Made by a program: the position numbers and the translations under genes
The notes under the pieces: model-generated
What the model saw: the letters and a program-made list of their open reading frames with translations, nothing else
Databases searched by the model: none
What the model was told of the DNA's origin: nothing
In this document: in pieces, positions 21,361 through 32,339 of the stretch
Layout: each line of letters starts with the position of its first letter
Position numbering within the stretch: the stretch's first letter is position 1
NCBI RefSeq assembly: GCF_958450345.1
Contig: NC_088780.1
Span: 132,632,226-132,696,225 of the forward strand
From: Calliphora vicina
Lineage: Eukaryota; Arthropoda; Insecta; Diptera; Calliphoridae
Length of the DNA: 64,000 nucleotides
Direction: 5' to 3'

Positions 21361-22946
21361 CAGTGTAAGACAAAAATGTGTAAATGATGGTCATATATTT
21401 ACACTTTGTGACACCATTTTTAAAGTGCAATGTTTATAAAGAAACGTTTTGTGTTTTTTTAAACAATATTTATTAAGGATATTTTAGGACTAAATAAATA
21501 AAATATTTCCTTAATTATACTCCAGTAATCTAAAAAAAATAACTGCAACCCATTTACACACTTTTGGCGCAGATTACTAAAGTAACTTTTTTAGTACTTC
21601 GAATAACCTGCTTTCGCGTCAGTGGCAGCCTGAATTCTGGAGGGCATACTCTCCACCAGTTTGCGACACTCTTCTTGCATTATAGATCCCTAGATATCAT
21701 GGGAACGCTCCTAGAGCTGAGTTGTGTTTCTAAATGCATTTTGATAATTATAAACGCGACGTTTTAGAATTCGCACCAAATTCTCAATCGGATTTAAATT
21801 CTGAGATTGTGGGAGTCAATCTAGCAATGTAATTTTGGCGGTTTTTAAAAAATTAAGCGTCTTTTTAGATTTATGTTTGTTGTCGTTATCTTGTAGTATC
21901 AGAGTGTTTTCAATTTGTCCACGCCAATCATTCAGACTATCCACATCTGTTGTCTTGATAATGTCTATATACATTTCTGCATTCATATTACTACCAATTT
22001 TATGGAGTTTTCCTACACCTTTCGCAGAAAAACAACCACAAAATGGCAATATTCCACCACCATATTTCATAGTCGTCATAAAATCACGGTCTTTTAATGG
22101 CGCATTTCGTTTTTGGTAGTCATATTTTGGTCCATTAGTTCTAAAATGGTTAATTTTCGATTCATCTGTACAGATAACTTTTTCACAATCATCAAAGGTC
22201 CATTTCTTAAAAAAATTTACAAATGTTAGTCGAAGAGACTTGTGTCTTTCAGTTAAACGAGGTTTTTTAACAATCTTTATTGCATAAAAACCACATCTTT
22301 TGATTTCTCTAAGAGATGCACGTTTTGAAATCTTAATTTGGTAGCATGAAGATATTTTTGGTTGTACCTCACGGGGACTATTTTCTTCTCCTGATGCAAC
22401 TAGACGTTATACAGTGAGACCATCTTTTAACAATAGAATTGAATTCCGTCCACAAATTGGTGCTGGAAAAGCCAAACCACATATATTCGCTATGTTCTCA
22501 ACAGATTAAAAGAAATATTGAATTTGGTGGATATTTTTCGATGGGAGATACCATTTTTCAGCTGCTCGGTAACAGAATTTGCAACTTCGGTGATAATCTT
22601 CTTCATATTCAATATTCCTTAAAGAATTGTAAATTGTTAACTAGTAACATGTTTTAACTAACTGTCATTAATGAAATTGATTAAAATTGTTCTTTTTCTA
22701 AATAATAATAACAAGTTTATTTAACTTTAAAGAAAATGCGACAAAATTGTGTAATTCAGTTTTTAACTTTTTGATATCCTGGTATTTAAATGCCATTACT
22801 TGAAATTCATTTTTTTGTATTGCTATACTTCACTAATCATGATCTTCATATTGTGTAAAAAATATTGTCAGATTGGTAAATGTTGAGCATAAAAATTCAA
22901 ATTATAGATATTTCCAAATTTATTTACACATTTGTGTCTCGTACTG
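21361..22946 (-). mobile_element. Tc1-like DD34E transposon, decayed
   Basis: The left end is CAGTGTAAGACAAAAATGTG and the right end CACATTTGTGTCTCGTACTG, inverted repeats with some differences. TA precedes and follows (21359-21360 and 22947-22948). The length is 1,586 bp. Its gene is on the minus strand. It is inserted in a family B element. Confidence 0.85.
21591..22606 (-). pseudogene. Tc1-like DD34E transposase, broken
   Basis: The reading starts at MKKIITEVANSVTEQLKNGI (ATG 22604-22606), which looks like the first DNA-binding helices, and ends AATDAKAGYSKY then TAA. The best frame (21816-22079) has GGGILPFCGCFSAKGVGKLH, NMNAEMYIDII and the ILQDNDNKHKSKKT motif with the second Asp. After one stop the text QSQNLNPIENLVRILKRRVY contains the Glu; 34 residues separate the two. 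Several stops and shifts disable it. Confidence 0.85.
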
Positions 22947-23349
22947 TAAAACATATTTGGGGCGAAATTTGTGTAGATACATACATAAATTAAACATTTA
23001 TGACCGATAAAGTCCAATTTCGAGAGGACATTTGTATGGGGGCTAGATAAAATAATGGACCGATTTCAGCCAGTTTCAATAGGCTTCGTCCTTGGGCCGA
23101 GAAAATTATATGTACCAAATTTAATCGCAATATCTTCAAAATTGCGACCTGTACTCTGCGCACAAGGTTTACATGGACAGCCAGCCAACCAGCCAGCCAG
23201 ACGGACGGACATCGTTTAATCGACTCAGAAAGTGATTCTAAGTCCATCGGTATACTTTAAGGTGTATGTTGGACCAGTATTTTTGGGCGTTACACACATC
23301 TGTACAAACGCATTATACTCTCCCCATTATGGTGGTGTAGGGTATAACA

Positions 23350-24329
23350 AAAATATTATTTTATAAAACTCAAATAACTGTAACGAAAAATTAATAAAAA
23401 CGGTCGAAAAATTAGACAATCAATTGTTATTTTTGGTTTTACGACCTATTGATTATGATCATTGCTACTATTTATTTTTATACATGCCACCAAGCGACCA
23501 CTATTAACTAGTTATTTCACTGGTAAATGATTATGCGGAGGGTTGCATTGACATTCCCGTGTTAAATTCGCAAATCAAAAGTCTAGGAAGTATATTAGGA
23601 AGTGACTAGCAGCAGATTATAGTGACAAACGCATTCGCGGAACTAGTGTCCTAACTAGAGCTGCAGGACCTTTCATTAACTCATACGTACAATTCACACA
23701 ATCAATTAAAATATCAGACATTGAAATACATACTCTATCATATGCAGCTACATTGTGAATATAATAAAAAAGAGCATCAATTTAATTGACTTCTATTAAC
23801 TCTCTCTACCTCTTTCCATCCGTTTCAGTCATGTAAAATGTGTGAATTTTCATTTAATTAAAAAAAAATATTTTGTTTTCTTTTTATTAAAAGAAGACAC
23901 TTTGACGCAAATTACGCAGTCAAAATTTCGCTGCAAAATAAATTTATACATATACGTATGTATGCAAATGAAGAAAAAATAAAATATAAAGTACTACTCA
24001 CGCACACTAAAAGGTACTCATTGCTAGATATTTTCATCTGAAAATGTCTGTAATAACGATAGGGAAAATAAAGAGTTGACTAATAAAAGACTTTGTTTCA
24101 ACACCGTTTCCAAAAGAGAATTTTTTAATGAGAAACTGATAGAAGCAATGTTAAATACCAGTACGTACTTCATTGCTCTAAGTCTCTTTAGAGAAGTTAT
24201 GAAATGTTAGGGGACCTCATCGTGGCAGTCTGAAACACAAACTTTAACAGATTTTCTATTTTTTATTTGTTTCATCTTTATATTGCTGTATGAATCACCA
24301 TCAAAAATTTACTTGAACGCTATAAAAGA
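23350..24329. other. Spacer with an unrecognised decayed coding-like patch
   Basis: Between about 23500 and 23760 two adjacent frames read like protein: DYAEGCIDIPVLNSQIKSLG and, after a frame change, LAADYSDKRIRGTSVLTRAA onward to a TGA at 23756-23758. The base composition here is less AT-rich than the surroundings. I do not recognise the product. The rest, including 23800-24250, shows nothing. Confidence 0.35.
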
Positions 24330-24551
24330 AAATAATTGTTGCAACAAATCATTACTTGCGACGAAAAATGTGTCCATTACGATAACCCGAAGCGTAAGAG
24401 ATCGTAGCCGAATCGTCACTAAAGGCAAATATTCATGACGCTAAGGTAATTCTCTGTATATGGTGGGAGCAAAAGGGTCAATTATGAGCTGCTGAAAACT
24501 GCCAAGACCAGGAAACCGGTACCGACCGCAACTGATTCGTTTGAAGCAAGT
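24330..24551 (+). pseudogene. Mariner transposase, central fragment
   Basis: The frames read IVTCDEKXVHYDNPKRKR-like and then MSCXKLPRPGNRYRPQLIR-like residues, matching the region around the first catalytic Asp (TGDEKWIHYDN motif) of the mariner at 6232-6960. The fragment stops at the edge of a hAT-like element. Confidence 0.7.
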
Positions 24552-24559
24552 GTAACTAG

Positions 24560-25972
24560 CAGGGTATTCAATTAATCGAGTTTCTGGTTTAATCGATTAA
24601 TCCAGCAAATAATCATTCGGGGTTTAGATTTATTCGGTTAATAATCGGATAATTTCAAATTATTCGATTAACCGAATAATGTCTATTTTAATTTTAAATT
24701 GAAAATGCAACCACGAATTTTGTGTACAAAAACATAAAAAAACAAACAAAACATAACAATTCAACCAAAAAATATGGAATTTGAGGTCATTTTTCTATAC
24801 ACATTTGAGTTTTTTTTTAGGATTTTAGTGAGATATTTGAAATAATCTTTTAAAAAAAGAATATAATTTAATATTTTTCCTTTTAAATGATTTTTTTCTT
24901 TAGATTTAATAAAACTTGACTTGGAAAAAACTCTCTCTGATAAAGAATATCCAATATCTCAGTTTTTTTTTAGTTTTTTCTAAGCATATCAAATCTTTTG
25001 TTATACCATTGGTGTCCTTTTTGGATTGTTTAACGATATTGAATACTTTTGATAGTTTCGTTTAGTTTCATTAAGTTCTGTACTTGCAAATGCAAACAAA
25101 GTTTCAAATACATGCAAATTAAATATGTATGTCAGTTGTTATTCTCACTAAACATTTTTCTTGGATGTTCGAAAAAATATATAATTTTTATTTGAAATTT
25201 GTTTTTGAATTGAAATGGAAAAATAAATACAAACAAATACGCAAAAAAAAAGGAATTTCGGTTAATCGATTAATCGACACAAATTAATCGGTTTATTTGT
25301 TATTTGAAAAACGACAATTTTAAATTAAAACAAGTAAGAGAGCTATATTCGGCTGTGCCGAATCTTATATACCCTTTACCAAATTATACTTAAAAATATT
25401 TTTTTTTTAAAAATTTTATTTAAACAAAATCAAAATTTTTTTTTTAATGTTTTAAAATTTTTTTTCCAAATTGTTTTTTAATTTTTTTTAAAAAAAGTTT
25501 TTCAAATTTTTTTTTTTTAATTTCTTTAATTAATTTTTTTGGAAAAAGAATTTATGACAAAAAAAAATGTTTGATGATAATAAAATTCGGGTTAAAAAAT
25601 ATTTTTTTCCGATTTTGACCCATTGTATGTCCAACTTACTATGGTCTTATATACGTCGTTGCAAAGGTCTTTGAAATATCTATCATTAGATATCCATATT
25701 GCCATAGAGCCGGAAGAATTTCGGTGATATTGATGTATGAATCGTGTATGTAAGTTATTTGGGGGCTTCGGAAAGTTGATTTCAACACACAGACGGACAG
25801 ACGGACATGGCTATATCGATTCCGCTATCTATAACGATCCAGAGTATATATACTTTATGGGGTCGCAAATGAAAAATGTGGAAATTACAAACGGAATGAC
25901 AAACTTATATATACCCTTGCCACTCATGGTGAAGGGTATAAAAATTAATCGGTTAATCGATTGAATACCCTA
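24560..25972 (+). mobile_element. hAT-like non-autonomous element (core word AATCGATTAATCG)
   Basis: The left end CAGGGTATTCAATTAATCG and the right end CGATTGAATACCCTA are inverted and fit YARNG. Terminal regions repeat AATCGATTAATC and TCGGTTAATAATCGG words (24560-24690 and 25258-25310, 25943-25965). The flanks GTAACTAG and GTAGAGAG match at only 5 of 8 positions, so the duplication is uncertain. It lies in a mariner fragment and itself holds a family A element. No transposase frame is present. Confidence 0.65.
25328..25940 (+). mobile_element. Family A element, complete, nested in the hAT-like element
   Basis: It starts AAACAAGTAAGAGAGC with the hairpin TTCGGCTGTGCCGAA and TATACCCTTTACCAAATTA, and ends CTCATGGTGAAGGGTATA. 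The 613-bp length is taken as the undisturbed size of the family. The interior contains the CAGACGGACAGACGGACATG block and GGGGTCGCAAATGAAAAATG. It lies between AAATTAA and AAATTAATCGG, so it interrupts the terminal repeats of the hAT-like host. Confidence 0.85.
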
Positions 25973-26006
25973 GTAGAGAGAGCAACAAATTATGTTGTTT
26001 GGTTTA

Positions 26007-26358
26007 TGACTTTAAAATGCGGGATTTGTCTAAATGCTTTTATTTTTAAACATTTGTACAATATAAATTTATCCAGAGTATTGGCCATTGTTAGCTACGA
26101 CCTTTTCCCATCTCCTTGTCTTCCGTGTCAAAATTATCACTTCTGAACCGAACAAAATTCAGTATAAACTTTGGTGAGCACTTTTTTCAAATTAGAGAAG
26201 TAAAGCTAAGCTTCCCTCATATGACGATTCGTTGGTGTTTCGAAATTTTTGAATCAAACTTTTTATATTCAATAACTAAGTGAGAATTCCTGTCACTTTG
26301 TTCGAACAGGAATATATGACATAAAAGTTATTAAAAACAAGAGATACGCAATCTATTA
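26007..26358 (-). mobile_element. Mariner element, internally deleted, 5' end cut by DD37E
   Basis: The left end TATGACTTTAAAATGCGGG is the mariner 3' terminus in reverse. The C-terminal block CAGAGTATTGGCCATTG and the N-terminal/leader block TTCAATAACTAAGTGAGAAT are both present with most of the gene missing. The leader continues to GATACGCAATCTATTA, where a DD37E end follows at a TA. Confidence 0.7.
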
Positions 26359-26360
26359 TA

Positions 26361-26735
26361 AGGACTGAGATCCAAAAATTCTTAACATATATAAATGTTA
26401 ATAAAAATTAAACCACTAAACTTTCTGTCACTTTGTTCGAACAGGAAGTCCATCTCCGTTTAAAATCTACCACACTTTTGGACACCTTTTTTGTGCTCTT
26501 CAATTCTCTTTTAACAAGAGCCCGATATCTCTCCACTGGCCTTAGCTCCGAGCAGTTTGGTGGATATGCCTCTCTTAGTATAAATACCACAATATTGACC
26601 CTTTACCACTCAAGACCTTACAGTAGTGACAGAATGCCAAATCAGGCCAAAAATAAGTGGACACACTAAGAAATCTTATGAATCTTCTTTAGTAAATATT
26701 CCTCGATGTAAATTTCGCAATTTATAGAAAAATAA
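26361..26735 (-). mobile_element. DD37E element, 3' fragment
   Basis: It starts AGGACTGAGATCCAAAAATT after TA (26359-26360), which is the family's right terminus in reverse. It continues through the untranslated tail to the C-terminal coding region (GTCCATCTCCGTTTAAAATC) and stops near 26735 inside the gene. A 26-bp piece of the coding end (CTGTCACTTTGTTCGAACAG) also appears at 26286-26312 just outside the element, so the locus is rearranged. Confidence 0.75.
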
Positions 26736-27377
26736 TTTAGTCTTTATGTTCCATTCAGGGGGTACTATATGTTTTGGACCACAATGTTTCTTTCGAAACA
26801 TAAAACGGAATTAATTTTGAGGTACATATAGAAATATGCGAAAATTTTCGAATCGTGAGAGGCGTTATGTTTTCCTTTAATTTCTTACACTAAACGAAAT
26901 ATTTTTCCTTTACAATCCCTCATATTTAAATAAAAACAATCTTTGGATGATTTTATAATAAATAAAATTTAATATCGTACGTGACATACCGTACGTGACA
27001 GATTTTTCTCTTATAATAAAACAATATATATTCTGTAAATATATGTAAACAAAAACTAAAAAAAATAATAGAAAATATACATTCGGTTTCAATAAACAAT
27101 TTTATAATAGCAAATAAAAAATCCGAGTCAAATTCATTTCACACTATATGTTAATTGGGAGCTTAGTTTTAACCGCAATTTTTGCCTAAAACACGCCAAT
27201 TAAATTAATTAGTCAGTTTAAACTATTATTTTTGCCAATAAAATGTTGTAATAATCTCTAATTACTTACACATAGTAATATTTTAGTGTTTTCTCCTATT
27301 CAAATCATCTTGAAGAAAAGTTTCAAGGATTTTTTTGTTTTCAGTCGTGGTAGTCATTCTCGTGGAATTGCCCATAT
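26736..27377 (+). mobile_element. Family D element, 5' truncated
   Basis: It aligns with 55478-55905 plus 56588-56824 over its whole length, lacking the family A insertion found there; the uninterrupted site is near 27117 (TAATAGCAAATAAAAAATCC). The right end is CGTGGAATTGCCC followed by ATATGTA. It includes two direct copies of CGTACGTGACA near 26978 and 26993. No gene. Confidence 0.75.
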
Positions 27378-29246
27378 GTAATTTTAAGAAACGGTGTCAA
27401 CAAACAAACTTAACATTTATATTAGTTGGTAACATGGACTTGATCATTTGGCTACATAAATGGAGGCTATGCTAATGTACGAGTAAGTGTGTAAGTAACT
27501 AATTATAGTGTTCAAAATTCACTTGAATAAATACCATTTAACACACTTTTTGTTAAAGGTTAATTTAAGTAATGGAGAAAATTAACAGTCTTACCTGTTT
27601 AATTAGTATGTTGCTTATGTCAAAATCTCCACTGCAAATGGTGTTCACATTTCAGTCAACCCAGTCACTTTAAAACACTTTTTAAGCACCTTTAATTACA
27701 CGTAAAACGAACGAACATAAAATACACTTTTCTTGCTGAGTTATTAAAATTGAACACAGCAAATTATATGTTTTTTTTTTTCATTATTATTAAATAAAAA
27801 GACTGACTACACAACTCATACTTGTTGCAACACATTACGACTCAAGGGGTTGTGACATGGATGTGATGAAATTTAATGCAAATTCAGAGGGTGTTGTCAA
27901 GAAGACGACACAAATCCAAAGGGTTGTGACACGACTGTGATGTGCTAATGAAAATGTTGAAAAGTTTAGAGAATTTGCTTAAATCCTCTTTTAATTGTGA
28001 CAGTTTCTATTCTGGCTTATGTTTGTTTCTTCTTCTCTCTCTCTTGAAATAGCATTAAAGCGGGATAATTGGAACATTTTTATGATTTTTTTTTAAGTTA
28101 CTTTTTTATAGATTAAAACACTGTAAGCTTTAAGGCTTAACTTAACTCTAATATAACATTTTTGAAAAGTTAAATTGTCTGAGGTAATCAGTCTGTAATT
28201 TGAAGAATAAAAAAGGATTTTTATGGCAAATAATATGATGACAAGTCTAAGTAATACTAAAGCAGAAAATTAAATTCTTTATAGAAAAAATACATTTTGT
28301 GCAGATTGTTATTTTTTATGGCATTTGATGAAAGCCCATCCTGTATTAGCATTAACAAAAACGAAGCAGATTTAATTGTGTTTAATTTGTTGCAAGGGAA
28401 TAAGTATTTTCCTTCTATTTCTTTTTGTTGCTGTCTGTGACAGTTTCCACCAAATGAAATAAAATGAGTATTATTTTCTAAATAACAATGCCACTCAGTT
28501 ATTTTCTTGCTATTTTCCCATTGTCGAAATATTGAAACATTAAAGAATGTCACTGGTTTTGACATCACATCAAGTTAATTAAGTGGAAATTACCATGTTT
28601 AATTTCTTTAAATTAGAATCTTTGATTTAACACATCAAATGCTCATTAAAAAGGAAATACACTAGAGGAATTTCCAAATGAATTCTGGAGTTATGCTTAA
28701 AATCAGCAAATATTTCAGTTACAGACAAATTTCATTAATTATAGAGAATATATAAAAGAAATATTATGCACAATGGGGTATAATCCAAATACTTTGATAT
28801 AAATCTGTCATGTCCAATTGCCTGATCCGCTTGACATGAAATTTAACATAAGCATAGTATCAGAAACAAGCAATCACATACATATGTACAAAAGTTGATA
28901 ATATGTTTTTACATTCTCCTGTAAATTTCAAATTAATTGAGTTAGGACCTTTCTACACGAAACAAACGCCTTATATCCAATCAATTATAATTTCAAATAA
29001 AATTTAACTACATTTGATATCAAATTGTGAAACTAAAATTTTTAAATTTTAATATTTTTCAAATCAATGTCAAATTTAACATTTATTAAACTCAAACTTT
29101 TAGTTAATTTGTTGGTAACATTTGAGTAATACATGCATATACATATTTGATATCAAAAGAAATAATATCAATTTTAAAACATATGACTTTATATTCATTA
29201 GGCTATCGATATGAAAGCAAACTCAGCATTTTCAACCCAAATTTAC
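27378..29246. other. Long AT-rich spacer, no gene supported
   Basis: No repeat family or exon could be supported. A 103-codon open stretch on the minus strand at 28257-28568 is unlike any protein I know and may be chance. A site at 27593 on the minus strand combines TACTAAT, AAACAG and GTAAGA, resembling a branch point and a combined splice acceptor/donor, but it lacks a pyrimidine tract. Confidence 0.4.
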
Positions 29247-31544
29247 TATATCGTTAGCTTAGTACGCAAATGTGCCAAGTCCCATTTTTTGAATTTTACA
29301 GGAGAGACAAAAAACGCTCTCCTTTTTTTTGCTTTCAATATTCTTTAGATCTGTAAACGCAGTTCTCTCCTATGATCTGTTGGCTTTAATTATCAGTTGT
29401 AAAAATAAAATAATTGAAATGACTTTAGAAACTGAAGCCATTTTTAGGGACTTGGCTCTTTTGGTTTTTATGATTTTGTGTTTTTTGGCTGGACTTAGCA
29501 CATTTTCTTATAATAAATTTTAATTTCTCGTTTTATTATTTACAAATTGGATTTATTACTTTATATTATTTAAATACATAAAAAACAGTCTTATTTCATT
29601 GCTGTAAAGGAAAATAACTCAAAATCTTATATTTTTGTAATATTAAACATAAAAAATAAATTATTCGTGTGGTAAATCGTCATAAAATTTATGATAATCT
29701 TTTGGTAGAGTGGTTTTTAAAAATTGCAAGTCTTCGTATTTTTTGGCTGTTATATTTCTTCTTTCCTAGTAAAGATGCTGCAAATTAGGAAACTCAATTG
29801 CTTCTATATTTTTATTAATCTTCTGCGGCATTTTTTTCCATTCTTCAAAAAATGTAAGTTTAAAATAAATTTCACTTTTAGGAGTGTGTAAACACTCATT
29901 CGAATAATGATCGTTTAATTTCTTACGAATAATTATTCGAACAATTTAAAAATGGCCATTTTCGAATAACGAATAATTCGAACAATTTTATGAAGAATAA
30001 TCGAATAAAACGAATAAATGTTCATATATATTTAAATTTATTAAATTGCTTAAAATTTTTCATAATTTCAAATTTAAATAAGTAATAATGACTCACAAAA
30101 ATTGTATTGTTTCTGAAATTCGACAAATAATTAACGACAAAGGGACTTTCGATCACTGTAGATGAGTGTTTCGATAGCTCCTTCTATAAATATATAAATA
30201 TGACTGCAAGAAGTTACAATTTTAAAAACAAATCTTTCAAAATTTTTAAGTTAGGACTTGAACCAATGAAAATAAAAGGTGCGGAATTAAATCTTTGTTA
30301 TTTAGCTGGCGAAATATTAGAAGAATCGCAATTAATAATCAAAATTTTAGCTTAGATTAAAGTGGAGTTGTGATTTTGAATCGGTCGTCGAAAGTAATAT
30401 TGAGGATGACATTTATCTTAAAATATATGTTATTAACCGCGTACGTAAGTGTTGCAAAATATTTAATAAATGTAATGATAAACACAAATATTGCTAACTA
30501 ACGTTTTGTTGCAAGAAAAGCATGGAGTTCGTCTTATACATGATTTTGAACATGGATTGGACATCTTTGTCTAACATGGTAATAAACTTTTTGCATATTT
30601 GTAAATGCGTCAATCATGCACTGCCTGACTTCAAATTAGCCACGTTCACTGACAATGATATCAAACTTTGGACATATTCCCTTTATTGTGTAATTCCCCA
30701 AGACCACTTTATTAAGCAAAGATTCGGCAATGTTGTTGCATAATAAAATTTGTTATAAATAATTTAGAAATAGTGAATACGTAATTAATTTACTAAAGAA
30801 TTAGTTACTCAATTTAAAACCCGAATTAATGAACGACATAAAAAGTCTTAATACGTTTATTTGTAAAGCATAGCTTCAAAACGGAAACTAAAGTGTTTGC
30901 TAGTCAATTGTTTTGTAGATTGCTCGGGAGTTAATCCGATCAGAATATTTCTGTTGAAAATTTAATGAAGGACTTTGTTTTCGAATGGTTTTTAACATTA
31001 TCAATACTTGAATTGTTAACTTTAACGTTATTTTTTTGTTTTTCTTTAACAATAAAATATTAAAAAAGCGACATCAAAACTTCATTCTTAACTTTTTTAA
31101 AAAAATTTCAATTATTCGAATAATTCGATTAATTTTAAACGTGTGATCGAATTATTCGAACAAGTTGAAATCTCTTATTCGAATTATTCGTTTTATTCGA
31201 ACAAGAGAAAAATCGAATAATTCGAATACCCTAGTAACCACACTATAGTGATTACATCGAAAAATATTTATCTTCAAAGTATTATAGTAAATAGTATTGA
31301 AAATGTAGATTTAAATAGCATATTCAATGTTTTTTGCTGGACTTAGCACGTTTTCTTCTTATTATTTTTTTTTTGTGGACTTAGCACCTTTGCGTATTAC
31401 TGAAAAATCATCAGTTAGAAACAAAATAACGAAATTTTTTTTATTGCAAAATATGTATCTTATGTTTTACTATCTTTCTGCATCAAAATCTTAATTTCAA
31501 TCAAAAGTGGACTTGTTACGTTTGCGTACTAAGCTAACGATATA
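29247..31544. mobile_element. Terminal-inverted-repeat element with GGACTTAGCAC motifs, hosting a hAT
   Basis: The left end TATATCGTTAGCTTAGTACG and the right end CGTACTAAGCTAACGATATA are perfect inverses; the match continues inward to about 35 bp with three differences (CAAGTCC on the left, GGACTTG on the right). Internal copies of GGACTTAGCAC lie at 29489, 31337 and 31375, near the inner edges of what remains. Subtracting the hAT at 29896-31233 leaves about 960 bp. The end TATA makes the target duplication ambiguous (TA or TATA). No transposase is seen; class unknown. Confidence 0.7.
29896..31233 (+). mobile_element. hAT element remnant (core word ATTCGAATAATTCG) with decayed transposase
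   Basis: The right end CGAATAATTCGAATACCCTA matches the 24560 element end. The flanks GTAAACAC (29888-29895) and GTAACCAC (31234-31241) are an 8-bp duplication with one change. Terminal regions are dense in TTCGAATAATTCG words. The interior reads, in broken plus-strand frames, like a hAT transposase: ITVDECFD-like residues near 30150, YKYINMTARSY near 30190, LGLEPMKIKGAELNLCYLAG near 30250-30310 and LIHDFEHGLDIF near 30535. The C-terminal dimerisation region is reduced. It is dead, but it is the only coding hAT relic in the window. Confidence 0.7.
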
Positions 31545-32276
31545 ATAAATAAACAAAATAAATTGACAAAATATTTGATGTAATAAATAATTGTAATCAC
31601 TGTGGTCATAATTTCCATCAGACGTATGTATGTAATCATACAACGTACCAAAATACATAAACAATCTACGTCAAGAAATTACACAATCAAACATAAACAT
31701 AAAGGTAAAATGTCATTATATCTCAAACAGAAGTAATTTAGTACGGAAAAAAACAGACATACATACATAACGAATTACTTTAGGAACAAAAATTCGTATA
31801 TATTAGGGTGGCATTATTATATCATTCTTTATCGATTGTTGCTGCTCCCAAGATTGAAAATTGTTTCCGTCGCACAGTGGTATAGAAAAAAAGAGGGAAA
31901 TACATCTGTAACTTCTAAACGCTTAGATTAGAATGAAAGTTAACCCGCAACAAGAGGAGGTGTAGTCGAGTATATATTTTGAATTTGGGCCCATCAAAGG
32001 CGCGGCCAGCGGTCCCCACATTTTATGTTCAAATAAAGTATGCAACCACATAAACGTTATCTGTTGTTTTTTTTAAAGGTTCAGCATTTGGTTTTCCAAT
32101 GATGAAGAATTTGGGGGCACCGAAATCAAAAAAGTATAAAATAAAGACCAGCCTAATGTAATATACATATATATATGTATGTACTACCATAAATAAAAAA
32201 TGTGGAATGAAATTAATGAATGAATGATATTTATATTAATTTTTTGTTTCAGTCTTTTTCTCCCTTAATTTTTCAG
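31545..32276. other. Spacer with a CACAGTGG terminus
   Basis: At 31873 CACAGTGGTATAGAAAAAAA follows CGTCG, like a Transib-type end next to its preferred GC-rich target. No inverse end was found downstream. The last 60 bases are pyrimidine-rich and lead into the candidate exon at 32277. Confidence 0.45.
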
Positions 32277-32339
32277 CTTACTTTTATGGAGGCTTTCTAG
32301 TGGCTTTCATTGTTATAATGCGATACGTGTTGTGCCAGG
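32277..32339 (+). CDS. Candidate internal exon of an unidentified host gene
   Basis: A long pyrimidine tract ending CCCTTAATTTTTCAG precedes the segment, and GTAAGA follows it at 32340, so both splice sites are strong. The segment is 63 nt, with about 41% G+C against much lower surroundings. In the phase that needs one base from the previous exon and leaves one base, it reads YFYGGFLVAFIVIMRYVLCQ, a single hydrophobic stretch that could be a membrane segment. One other frame is also open (LLLWRLSSGFHCYNAIRVVP), so the frame is not proven. No partner exon is certain, and I do not recognise the gene. A chance arrangement is possible. Confidence 0.4.

Larger units (their letters stand above)
21085..23349 (+). 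mobile_element. Family B element interrupted by a Tc1-like transposon
   Basis: The 5' end is AAACAAGTAAGAAAGTATGG, with the hairpin GGTCGGTCAAGCCCGAC after it; the 3' end is TGGTGGTGTAGGGTATAAC. The interior includes the reiterated phrase ATTATGGACCGAT and the block CCAGCCAGACGGACGGACAT. Without the insertion (21361-22946) the copy is about 680 bp. It shows the full architecture of family B: hairpin, inverted CCCTACACC-type repeat, body, and inverse repeat at the end. Confidence 0.8.

Noticed and set aside
26910..27092. 60-codon frame conserved between two family D copies
   Set aside because: It starts with TTG, the two copies are about 90% identical at DNA level anyway, and the differences include several residue changes; conservation follows from shared descent.
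27560..27640. Minus-strand microexon ending AATTAAACAG before GTAAGA
   Set aside because: Joined after the 43612 exon it meets TAA at once, and the acceptor has no pyrimidine tract. It was kept only as a possible combined splice site.
28257..28568. 103-codon open frame on the minus strand, MSKPVTFFNVSIFRQ start
   Set aside because: No motif, no splice sites that bound it, and ordinary AT-rich codon content; long chance frames are expected in this much sequence.
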